A stretch of DNA of 14,720 nt, from the NCBI GenBank assembly GCA_964590995.1, contig CAZPYY010000023.1:1-14720 (forward strand). Direction: 5' to 3'. The notes under the pieces were generated by a model that worked only from the letters and a program-made list of their open reading frames with translations, had not been told where the DNA came from and made no database searches. This document shows, in pieces, positions 1-6,362 of this stretch. The position numbers and the translations under genes are program-made. Source of the DNA: Susulua sp964590995 (lineage in GTDB: Bacteria > Omnitrophota > Gorgyraeia > Duberdicusellales > 4484-171). Numbering within the stretch: the first letter of the stretch is position 1; each line of letters starts with the position of its first letter.

Positions 1-186
1 ATAAAAAATACCGGCATTGATATGATTCAATGGCGCAATTTAAATATAGACCCTGATTATTACCTAAAGCATATTCCATATAATAAGCTAAAGCCTCAAG
101 GCGTTCTTTGCCTTTTAAATACAATAAAGAAAGAATTCCCCGGCCTAAAACATGGTTATTTTAACCTTCCCAAAGAGAGCTTTTGA
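1..186 (+). CDS. C-terminal fragment of a radical SAM-like protein (5' end outside the window)
   Basis: An open frame runs from base 1 to a TGA at 184-186 and encodes 61 residues with no start in view. The piece contains MIQWRNLNIDPDYYL near its beginning and FPGLKHGYFNLP near its end. I associate this combination with the C-terminal tail of a family of radical SAM proteins in anaerobes, but the CxxxCxxC cluster motif that would prove it lies upstream of the window. It is followed by about 55 bases before the next promoter, so it is probably not part of the sulfur operon. The family call is from memory of the tail motif only; that the frame is coding is much surer. Confidence 0.5.
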   Translation: MKNTGIDMIQWRNLNIDPDYYLKHIPYNKLKPQGVLCLLNTIKKEFPGLKHGYFNLPKESF

Positions 187-240
187 TTTTTCTAAGCCCT
201 CATTTTAATTTTTCCCCTAAAAAATTTTTCATTTTATACC

Positions 241-268
241 TTGACAAGTAGAGAATGTATGGTATAGT
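241..268 (+). promoter_or_regulatory. Sigma70-type promoter of the DUF2061-cysH-siroheme operon
   Basis: A perfect -35 TTGACA (241-246) is separated by 16 bases from a -10 TATAGT (263-268). Transcription would start near 274-276, giving a leader of about 120 nt before the first gene at 394. ATTACTAG (272-279), a partial copy of the palindrome found before the Rrf2 gene, sits at the predicted start site, where a bound repressor would block initiation. Confidence 0.7.
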
Positions 269-270
269 TT

Positions 271-304
271 AATTACTAGAAAAGCCATAGAAATAGTAGT
301 AATT
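271..304. promoter_or_regulatory. Candidate operator: AATTACTA/TAGTAATT inverted repeat at the transcription start
   Basis: AATTACTA (271-278) and TAGTAATT (297-304) are perfect 8-base inverted copies separated by 18 bases. The half-site resembles the ATTACTAGTAAT palindrome at 7168-7179. Its position, directly after the -10 element, suits repression by the locus Rrf2 regulator. The wide spacing means it may be two separate sites rather than one. Confidence 0.4.
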
Positions 305-322
305 TGCAAAAGGTAATGTTAT

Positions 323-349
323 GAGGGCTTATTAGCTCTCTATTTTTTT
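323..349 (+). terminator. Terminator-like hairpin in the leader of the cysH operon (possible attenuator)
   Basis: GAGGGC (323-328) pairs with GCTCTC (335-340) through one G-U, with the loop TTATTA, and is followed by TATTTTTTT (341-349). It therefore has the shape of an intrinsic terminator, yet it lies between the operon promoter and the first gene. AAGCC at 282-286 can pair with GGCTT at 326-330, which would break the terminator stem. That gives a possible antiterminator. No known riboswitch class was recognised in the roughly 50 nt before it. Confidence 0.5.
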
Positions 350-393
350 AAAAGTATTCACTATTAATTTGATAGAAAAGGTAGTATTATTAT

Positions 394-615
394 ATGGAAC
401 ATCCTAAAAGATCAGCGATAAAGGCTTTAACCTGGCGGGTTATAGCATTCTTGGTGACTATAATTGCTGTCTATATCTATAGTAAAGATATTAAGGAAGC
501 TCTTGTTGTAGGAATAAGCGCTAACTTTGTAAAAATATTCTTATATTACATCCATGAAAGAATTTGGAATAGAGTTAAATTTGGCAGAGTAAAGATCCCA
601 GAGTATCAGATTTAA
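394..615 (+). CDS. Small DUF2061 family membrane protein
   Basis: This 73-residue protein begins MEHPKRSAIKALTWRVIA, which is the DUF2061 signature. Two hydrophobic segments (about residues 12-29 and 35-52) are joined by the short SKDIKEAL turn. A basic, aromatic C-terminal part (HERIWNRVKFGR) would lie on the cytoplasmic side. The biochemical role of the family is unknown to me. Small DUF2061 proteins do turn up beside sulfate-assimilation genes, and here the gene is first in an operon with cysH, so a role connected with sulfate or sulfite handling at the membrane is reasonable inference. The ribosome site is weak (AAAGG at 377-381, 12 bases before ATG). The length is typical for the family. 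Confidence 0.8.
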   Translation: MEHPKRSAIKALTWRVIAFLVTIIAVYIYSKDIKEALVVGISANFVKIFLYYIHERIWNRVKFGRVKIPEYQI

Positions 616-648
616 AGTTTTGTATACAAACAGAGAGGAGGTTTTAAG

Positions 649-1359
649 ATGAATTTCCTAGGCAAGAAAGAAGACTTAAAAGAATTGGTTGAAAAGTTGA
701 ATTTTAAGGAGAAGGTTGAGCGTTCCTTAGCCCTTATTGATCAGGCTTACCAGAAGTATCGAGATGGCTTAGTTGTCGCTAATAGTCTTGGTAAGGATTC
801 AGTTGCAGCTTGGGATCTCGCCAAGCGGGTTAATTCAAAAATCCAAGGGTTCATTATAACTACAAGATTTAAACCCAAAGAGACTGTTCAATTCATGAAT
901 GAAGAGGTAGCAAGATATCCAGAATTAAAGGTATACACGAATGATGTTGGAATACCTGATAAGTTGTATGAGACCGACCCTAACCGATGTTGTGATTTAT
1001 TAAAGGTCGAACCGGTAAAAAGGGCAGTAGAAGAGCTAAGGGTTGTCTGTTGGGTTACTGGTCTGCGTTGTACCGAAGGCCGTACGCGTACAGATTATGA
1101 AGAGGTTGAAGAGAGAGACAAGGGGTTGATTAAACTGAATCCGATTCTTATTTGGAAAGAGAGAGAAGTATGGCAGTATTTAGCTCTTTATGGAGTTAAG
1201 GTAAATCCTTTGTATGGTCAAGGGTATAGGTCTTTAGGTTGCCAACCCTGTACTAAGATTACCAATGATGATAACGAGCGGGCTGGACGCTGGATAGGCA
1301 CTAGTAAGTGTGGTGGAGAGTGTGGAATTCACACTCGGCCTTTAAAGGCAGAAAAATAG
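649..1359 (+). CDS. cysH: Assimilatory APS/PAPS reductase (CysH family, [4Fe-4S] type)
   Basis: The enzyme reduces adenylyl sulfate (or PAPS) to sulfite in the cytoplasm. Over 236 residues it shows the PP-loop SLGKDS (46-51), the Cys pair CC (114-115), GLRCTEGRTR (138-147), a second cluster pair CxxC (198 and 201), and the C-terminal ECGIH (224-228), whose Cys is the nucleophile in the family. The CC plus CxxC arrangement binds a [4Fe-4S] cluster and is typical of APS reductases, so APS is the likely substrate. It has a strong ribosome site (AGGAGG at 636-641) and lies 33 bases after the DUF2061 gene. No ATP sulfurylase or APS kinase is in the window, so those steps must be encoded elsewhere. 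Confidence 0.9.
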   Translation: MNFLGKKEDLKELVEKLNFKEKVERSLALIDQAYQKYRDGLVVANSLGKDSVAAWDLAKRVNSKIQGFIITTRFKPKETVQFMNEEVARYPELKVYTNDVGIPDKLYETDPNRCCDLLKVEPVKRAVEELRVVCWVTGLRCTEGRTRTDYEEVEERDKGLIKLNPILIWKEREVWQYLALYGVKVNPLYGQGYRSLGCQPCTKITNDDNERAGRWIGTSKCGGECGIHTRPLKAEK

Positions 1360-1373
1360 ACAGGGGGGAGAAG

Positions 1374-1922
1374 ATGAATTATCTTCCAATTGCAATAAAC
1401 CTAAAGAATAAGCGAGTAATCGTGGTTGGTGGAGGAAAGGTTGCCCAACGTAAGATTAAAACCCTTCTGGATACTGAGGCTTTAATAGTTGTTATAGCTC
1501 CAGAGATAACTTCTAAAATTAGGTTGTTAATCGAGAAAGGAGTTGTTAACTGGGAGAGCCGGAGAGTGCAGGAGTCGGATATAAAAGAGGCTAGGCTTAT
1601 TGTCGCTGCTACTGATAGCGAAGAGGTAAATAGAGACATAAGCCGCTGGGCTAAGCAGTCTAGGATTCTAGTTAACGTTGTCGACAGACAACTAATCAGT
1701 GATTTTATTTCACCAGCCCTTTTGCAGCAGCATAAGGTATTTGTTGCTGTATACACCGACGGTCGGGACCCGGTGTTGTCGAGAGATCTAAAGAATTACC
1801 TAAAGGAGAATTGGGATGATTTCCTATCTTATAGGGATAGATCAGAAAAGGACAAAATTAGAGGTTCGGGAAGTAGCCTCGAGGAAGCGAAATTTAATAA
1901 CTCGTTTTTGGCAGAGCCTTAA
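1374..1922 (+). CDS. sirC: Precorrin-2 dehydrogenase / sirohydrochlorin ferrochelatase
   Basis: The product resembles the N-terminal half of CysG, Met8p and SirC. It oxidises precorrin-2 to sirohydrochlorin with NAD and may also insert iron to give siroheme. An N-terminal Rossmann fold carries VVGGGKVAQRK, followed by IVAATDSEEVN and NVVDRQLISDFISPA, the region that contains the catalytic Asp in the family. The ATG at 1374 is chosen because GGGGGGAG precedes it and family homology begins there. An in-frame ATG at 1308 would add 22 unrelated residues from inside cysH. The last 36 residues (after about YLKENWDDFL) lie in a 107-base overlap with hemA and look non-native, as if the frame had lost its original stop. 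The product has 182 residues. Confidence 0.88.
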   Translation: MNYLPIAINLKNKRVIVVGGGKVAQRKIKTLLDTEALIVVIAPEITSKIRLLIEKGVVNWESRRVQESDIKEARLIVAATDSEEVNRDISRWAKQSRILVNVVDRQLISDFISPALLQQHKVFVAVYTDGRDPVLSRDLKNYLKENWDDFLSYRDRSEKDKIRGSGSSLEEAKFNNSFLAEP

Positions 1923-2835
1923 TGAAGCCTCGGCAGTGCTCTTTACTTGTAATAGGGTTGAGCTATACGGTGCTGCCAAAGACCTATCTTCCATGACTAG
2001 TGCTGTTAATGCTTTGAGAAGAGAATTCCCAATTCTTTTTAAAGATGCTTATTTAAGACAGGGTAATAGGAGAGTTATTAAACATGCTTTGGAATTAGCT
2101 TCTGGTTTGCATTCGCAAATTCTAGGTGAGCCTCAGATATATCACCAGTTGGGTTCTTGGCTAAGACAGAATTCAGTTTCACAAGCAATTAAAAATCTCT
2201 GGATTAAGGTTTTACCCTTGACCCAGGATATAAGAGCCAAGTCAGGGATAAGCACAGAGGAGACAGACATTGCTGACATTGTCTTAAGTGATTTAGCTTG
2301 TCGCTGTTCGGCCAGGACAAAGGAAGTTATAGTGGTTGGTGCTGGTAAGGTCGCCGGGCTTATTGCTGATAAAAAAATACCGGGAGTTAATCTAAGCTTT
2401 GTTTCTCGGAAAAGGCAGAGCAGGGCAAGGCAGCTAGCCAAAACTTCAGGTGGGAGAGCTATTTTGTTTGATAATTTGTTTGATGCCCTGGTCCATGCTG
2501 ACAGTTTGATAAGTGCAACAGCTAGCCCCCACTACATATTAGGAAGAGAGGATCTTTTAAAAGCTGCCAACAGGAGGAATAAGCTTCTTTATATCTACGA
2601 TTTGGCTGTATCTAGAGATATTGAGCCTACAGTAAGAGACATCCAAGGAGTCTCATTGCAAAATCTCGATGATTTGGACATCCTTTTTAAAGAACATAAT
2701 AAGAACTTAGAGAATTGTGTTCAACGAGCAGAGGGTTTAATCAAAGAATCAATAAGAACTATTGAGGAGGAACTTTATGAACTTTCATGTCAGAGCCGGG
2801 ACCAGGCCGAGCCGGTTAGCCTTGAGGCAGGTTGA
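1816..2835 (+). CDS. hemA: Glutamyl-tRNA reductase
   Basis: HemA reduces glutamyl-tRNA(Glu) to glutamate-1-semialdehyde with NADPH, the first committed step of C5-pathway tetrapyrrole synthesis. The start (MISYLIGIDQKRTKLEVRE) fits the family N-terminus and is preceded by AAAGGAG at 1802-1808. The catalytic Cys is in TCNRVELYG (Cys45), followed by ASGLHSQILGEPQI (95-108), the NADPH fold VIVVGAGKVAG (171-181), and a late DLAVSRDIEP. At 339 residues it is shorter than the usual 410-430; the loss is spread through the linker and the C-terminal dimerisation helix. The gene overlaps sirC upstream and hemC downstream (59 bases), which indicates translational coupling. Confidence 0.9.
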   Translation: MISYLIGIDQKRTKLEVREVASRKRNLITRFWQSLNEASAVLFTCNRVELYGAAKDLSSMTSAVNALRREFPILFKDAYLRQGNRRVIKHALELASGLHSQILGEPQIYHQLGSWLRQNSVSQAIKNLWIKVLPLTQDIRAKSGISTEETDIADIVLSDLACRCSARTKEVIVVGAGKVAGLIADKKIPGVNLSFVSRKRQSRARQLAKTSGGRAILFDNLFDALVHADSLISATASPHYILGREDLLKAANRRNKLLYIYDLAVSRDIEPTVRDIQGVSLQNLDDLDILFKEHNKNLENCVQRAEGLIKESIRTIEEELYELSCQSRDQAEPVSLEAG

Positions 2836-3430
2836 GGAGATTAAACAACGCTTTAAGGATATTAGTCTTGACCCGGTTACGATTAAGACAAAAGGGGATA
2901 AAGATAAGATAACCCCCTTAGCTTTAAAAGGGAATAGCAATTTCTTTACCTATGAGCTCGAGCAAGCTCTACTAAATAAAGAAATCGATATCGCTATACA
3001 CAGCGCCAAAGATTTAGAAGAGGATATTCGGCCAGAGTTAATTATAGCGGCAACCACTAAGTCGATAAATGAATTTGATTGTTTAGTCGCTCGTGGAAAC
3101 TTCACCTTGGATACGCTTCCGGTAAACTCAAAAATTGGCACCAGTAGTATTAATAGGCGTAAGGGAATAACAAATTATCGTAACGATTTAATTTGTAAAG
3201 ATATACGCGGCAACATTGAGGAAAGATTAGCCCAATTAGGCCGGGGTGATTTTAATGCCATTGTAGTTGCCCAGGCTGCTTTAATAAGATTAGGGTTAGA
3301 AGGTTTAAAGCTTCAGATTATTCCTTTTGAGATCATTAAACCTCACCCCTTGCAGGGGCGGCTGGCAATACAGGCCTTAAGAGAGAGAGAAGATTTAGCT
3401 AAGTTTTTTGGAGAGATTGATGGAAAATAA
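2777..3430 (+). CDS. hemC: Short hydroxymethylbilane synthase lacking domain 3
   Basis: Porphobilinogen deaminase joins four porphobilinogens into hydroxymethylbilane. Domains 1 and 2 are recognisable: RAGTRPSRLALRQ (6-18), IKTKGDKD (36-43), FFTYELEQALL, DIAIHSAKD (71-79, with the catalytic Asp), GTSSINRR (121-128), RGNIEERL (144-151) and the PHPLQGRLAIQALR return to domain 1. The protein stops at residue 217, whereas normal enzymes have about 300-320. All of domain 3 is absent, including the GGC Cys that holds the dipyrromethane cofactor. GTSSLRRQ is altered so that the residue matching E. coli Arg131 appears to be Asn. The ATG at 2777 follows GAGGAGG (2764-2770). The next gene overlaps by 11 bases, so no lost 3' portion lies downstream. 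Confidence 0.85.
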   Translation: MNFHVRAGTRPSRLALRQVEEIKQRFKDISLDPVTIKTKGDKDKITPLALKGNSNFFTYELEQALLNKEIDIAIHSAKDLEEDIRPELIIAATTKSINEFDCLVARGNFTLDTLPVNSKIGTSSINRRKGITNYRNDLICKDIRGNIEERLAQLGRGDFNAIVVAQAALIRLGLEGLKLQIIPFEIIKPHPLQGRLAIQALREREDLAKFFGEIDGK

Positions 3431-4172
3431 AAAAGGTAAAGTATATATAGTAGGAGCAGGCCCGGGAGACCCGGAATTAATCAGCCTAAAAGGATTAAAA
3501 GCTTTAAGGCGTGCTGATTACCTGCTTTATGACTTTCTTTCAGCTCCGGAGTTATTAGGAGAAGCTAAGCCCTCCTGCCATAAAATCTGTGTTGGAAAGG
3601 CTGACCGGTTGCATTTGAAAGAGCAGGGCCAGATAAACAAATTGCTATATGAGAAGTCTCTTGTATCTAAAAATGTAGTTCGCCTTAAAGGCGGAGACCC
3701 GTTTATTTTTAGCCGCGGGCATGAAGAAGCAAGATATCTTATTGGTAAGGGTGTAGAAGTTGAAGTCATTCCCGGGATAACCTCAGCTATTGCCGCAGCC
3801 GAGAGCTTTGGTATACCTTTGACTATTAAGAATAGAATATCATCAGTAGCTATACTAACCGGCAGGAAGAAAGATCTTAAGGCCAAAATCGATGCTCCTT
3901 CCTGCGGCACGCTTATTTATCTAATGGCTGTTGCTAATATAGCTAATGTGGTTAAGGCTTTACGGCGAAGTAAGAGAAGCGAGGATACTCCTTGTGCTTT
4001 TATCGAGAAAGCCAGCAGAAAGGACTCCCGAATAGTTTATGCGACTATCAAGACTGTAGAGAGAAAGGCTCGTAAATTTAATATCCGGCCACCAGCAGTA
4101 TTAATTGTTGGCGAGGTGGTAAAAAGAGGTAAGAGAATTCAAGATGAAGACCCTAGAAGAAATAAAACTTAA
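3420..4172 (+). CDS. cobA: Uroporphyrinogen-III C-methyltransferase (SUMT)
   Basis: SUMT transfers two methyl groups from S-adenosylmethionine to uroporphyrinogen III, giving precorrin-2 for siroheme or corrinoids. The 250-residue protein is a single methylase domain: VYIVGAGPGDPELISLKGL near the N-terminus, VVRLKGGDPFIFSRG in the middle, VIPGITSAIAAAESFGIPLT after it, and PPAVLIVGEVV at the end. The ATG at 3420 has GGAGAG (3410-3415) upstream. In related operons of clostridia this position is often taken by a CobA-HemD fusion. Here the HemD half is missing and the frame ends soon after the methylase fold, overlapping hemB by 29 bases. Alongside cysH, sirC and a sulfite reductase, its job is surely siroheme. 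Confidence 0.9.
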   Translation: MENKKGKVYIVGAGPGDPELISLKGLKALRRADYLLYDFLSAPELLGEAKPSCHKICVGKADRLHLKEQGQINKLLYEKSLVSKNVVRLKGGDPFIFSRGHEEARYLIGKGVEVEVIPGITSAIAAAESFGIPLTIKNRISSVAILTGRKKDLKAKIDAPSCGTLIYLMAVANIANVVKALRRSKRSEDTPCAFIEKASRKDSRIVYATIKTVERKARKFNIRPPAVLIVGEVVKRGKRIQDEDPRRNKT

Positions 4173-5085
4173 TAAATGGAAGAGTATTTCAGTTACGAAG
4201 CTGATTTACCCTTTGTTTGTAAAGAAAGGCAGAGGGGTAGTTGAAGAAATATCCTCTATGCCTGGGGTCTATAGATTTTCTCCAGATACTTTAATCCGCG
4301 AGGTGGCAAATCTCGAAAAATTAGGCCTTAAATATCTATTAATTTTTGGAATACCCAAGAGAAAAGATTGGCAAGGAAGTTCTGCTCTCAAGGAAAATAA
4401 TGTCGTCGGTGAATCAGTACGGTTAATAAAGAGACATTTTCCCCAAATCAAAGTCATTACTGATATCTGCTTATGTGCTTATACTTCTCATGGGCATTGC
4501 GGAGTTATTAAAAAAGGGGCCAAAGATGTGGATGGTGAAGCTACCCTGGAGGCGCTCTCTAAGATGGCCTTATTACATGCTCAAGTTGGTGCAGATTATG
4601 TTGCTCCTTCAGCTATGGTTAGTACCCAAGTGCAGGCTATAAGGAGAACTCTGGATAGCCAAGGGTATCAATATACCAAGATTATGGGGTATTCAGCTAA
4701 GTTTGCTTCTAATTTTTATGGCCCGTTTAGAGATGTCGCTGATTCAGCTCCTCGGTTTGGCAGTAGACATGGATACCAACTTACTTATAGCGATGGCAAA
4801 ACCGCCCTATTTAAAGTTGAGCAAGATATAAGGGAAGGGGCAGATATTGTTATGGTAAAACCGGCTCTTGGGTATTTGGATATAGTAAAAAAGGTCAAGA
4901 GCGAATTCAACTATCCTTTGGCAGTTTACAATGTAAGCGGAGAGTATGCTATGGTTAAGGCTGGGGCCGGGTCTTGGGACGAAGAAGAGATGGTGTTTGA
5001 GATTATAAGCTCGATGAAACGGGCCGGTGCAGATTTTATTATTACCTATCATGCAAAGGATATAGCAGGATGGTTGAGGGAATAG
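4144..5085 (+). CDS. hemB: Porphobilinogen synthase (delta-aminolevulinate dehydratase)
   Basis: HemB condenses two 5-aminolevulinates into porphobilinogen. The product has 313 residues. The zinc site DICLCAYTSHGHCG (Cys109, Cys111, Cys119) marks the Zn-dependent type. The two Schiff-base lysines are in MGYSAKFAS (Lys186) and IVMVKPA (Lys239), and YNVSGEYAM is also intact. Odd points are that the usual APSDMMDGR is APSAMVSTQ (154-162), the usual YQMDPAN is YQLTYSDG, and the N-terminal arm with the RRLR motif is missing. The first residue lies about 20 before LIYPLFV. These changes suggest a diverged active-site rim and perhaps a different oligomer. The gene starts inside cobA with only a weak ribosome site. 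Confidence 0.9.
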   Translation: MKTLEEIKLNKWKSISVTKLIYPLFVKKGRGVVEEISSMPGVYRFSPDTLIREVANLEKLGLKYLLIFGIPKRKDWQGSSALKENNVVGESVRLIKRHFPQIKVITDICLCAYTSHGHCGVIKKGAKDVDGEATLEALSKMALLHAQVGADYVAPSAMVSTQVQAIRRTLDSQGYQYTKIMGYSAKFASNFYGPFRDVADSAPRFGSRHGYQLTYSDGKTALFKVEQDIREGADIVMVKPALGYLDIVKKVKSEFNYPLAVYNVSGEYAMVKAGAGSWDEEEMVFEIISSMKRAGADFIITYHAKDIAGWLRE

Positions 5086-5087
5086 AG

Positions 5088-6344
5088 ATGAAAACAGATA
5101 TAAAAAACAGAGTACTATTTAATCAGGCTAAGAAATATCTAGTTGGCGGGGTAAATAGTCCGGTGCGTTCGTTTAGTTATATTGGCCGAGAGCCAATATT
5201 AATTAAACAAGGCAAGGGCTCTAGAGTTTTCGACTATGACCGAAATAGTTATATTGATTATGTTCTTTCGTTTGGGGCTTTATTTTTGGGCCATGCCCAT
5301 CCAAAGGTTGTTAAAAGCATAAGGAGAAGGGCAAGAAAAGGATTTGGTTTTGGGGCCACGAGTCTTGAGGAGATAGAGTTGGCAAGATTAATTAATAAAG
5401 CGATTCCAGTTTTGGAGAAAACCCGTTTTGTTAATTCTGGAACTGAAAGCCTGATGAGTGCAATTCGCTTGGCAAGAGGTTATACTGGCAGAGAAAAAAT
5501 AGTAAAATTTAAAAATGCCTATCATGGACACGCTGATTATCTTCTAACCAAAGGCGGTTCAGGCTTAGTTACTTTAAATATATCTAGCAGTAAGGGTGTG
5601 CCCGATGATTTTATAAAACATACAATTGTTTTAGATTACGCCGATAAGGATTCGATAAAAGAAGTATTCCAAAAACATGCTCAAGATATAGCAGCAGTCG
5701 TTGTAGAGCCAATAGGCGGAAATTACGGGGTGATTAGGCCTAATAAAGGTTTTCTTCAATATTTAAGAAAGGTTACCCAAGAGCATAAAGCCCTGCTCAT
5801 ATTTGATGAGGTTATTACCGGTTTTAGATTCAGGTTTGGTTCAGCAGCAGAAATTTTTGGAGTTGAACCAGATTTAATTTGTTTAGGTAAGATTATTGGC
5901 GGAGGATTACCGATAGGTGCTTTTGGCGGCAAGAGAGATATCATGGATAAGCTTGCTCCTTTAGGAGAAGTTTACCAAGCATCAACCTTTGCTGGAAATC
6001 CGATTGTGATGAAAGCAGGATTTGCTGCTCTAAGTGTGTTGGCATCGCTTAAAGATAAGTATAGCTTGATAGAGCAATTGGCTAATGAGCTAGTAGATAG
6101 TTTTAAGCGCTCAGCTAAGCACTGCAATATCGATGTAACAGTATCTAGTTATCGGACAATGTTTAGCTTAAAGTTCAAGGAAAAAGATAAATTCCGTTTG
6201 TTTTATAAGAATATGCTTGGAAAAGGAGTTTATCTTACTCCTTCGGAATTTGAGGCGAATTTTTTATCTTTCGCCCACACCAAGAGAGATATCGAGAAGA
6301 CAAAGCAAGCGGTCAGGAGAGCCTTTAAGAGTATAAGTATATAG
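5088..6344 (+). CDS. hemL: Glutamate-1-semialdehyde 2,1-aminomutase
   Basis: This PLP enzyme converts glutamate-1-semialdehyde to 5-aminolevulinate and works directly after HemA. The 418 residues match the family length and show YLVGGVNSPVRSF (18-30), LSFGALFLGHAHP, FVNSGTES, NAYHGHAD, FDEVITGFR (239-247) and LGKIIGGGLPIGAFGG, where Lys268 binds PLP. The ATG at 5088 is preferred to one at 5070 because GAGGG (5076-5080) is properly spaced for 5088 and homology begins just after it. With that start the gene lies two bases after the hemB stop. It completes the route from Glu-tRNA to porphobilinogen within the operon. Confidence 0.93.
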   Translation: MKTDIKNRVLFNQAKKYLVGGVNSPVRSFSYIGREPILIKQGKGSRVFDYDRNSYIDYVLSFGALFLGHAHPKVVKSIRRRARKGFGFGATSLEEIELARLINKAIPVLEKTRFVNSGTESLMSAIRLARGYTGREKIVKFKNAYHGHADYLLTKGGSGLVTLNISSSKGVPDDFIKHTIVLDYADKDSIKEVFQKHAQDIAAVVVEPIGGNYGVIRPNKGFLQYLRKVTQEHKALLIFDEVITGFRFRFGSAAEIFGVEPDLICLGKIIGGGLPIGAFGGKRDIMDKLAPLGEVYQASTFAGNPIVMKAGFAALSVLASLKDKYSLIEQLANELVDSFKRSAKHCNIDVTVSSYRTMFSLKFKEKDKFRLFYKNMLGKGVYLTPSEFEANFLSFAHTKRDIEKTKQAVRRAFKSISI

Positions 6345-6362
6345 GTAAAGAGAGGAAGTAAG

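Larger units (their letters stand above)
193..331. repeat. 11-bp perfect inverted repeat flanking the cysH-operon promoter
   Basis: TAAGCCCTCAT at 193-203 is the exact reverse complement of ATGAGGGCTTA at 321-331. The arms are 117 bases apart and bracket the promoter at 241-268. The downstream arm covers the 5' half of the terminator-like hairpin at 323-340, so an RNA containing both arms could not form both structures. Only transcripts entering from the gene upstream would carry the first arm. Confidence 0.45.

Noticed and set aside
1308..1373. Longer start for sirC at 1308
   Set aside because: It would add 22 residues translated out of frame from cysH. The ATG at 1374 has a strong ribosome site and begins at the family homology.
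2762..2776. TTG start for hemC at 2762
   Set aside because: The TTG partly overlaps the ribosome site GAGGAGG that serves the ATG at 2777.
5070..5087. Earlier hemL start at 5070
   Set aside because: It overlaps hemB and has no ribosome site. The ATG at 5088 has GAGGG at proper spacing and the family-like N-terminus.
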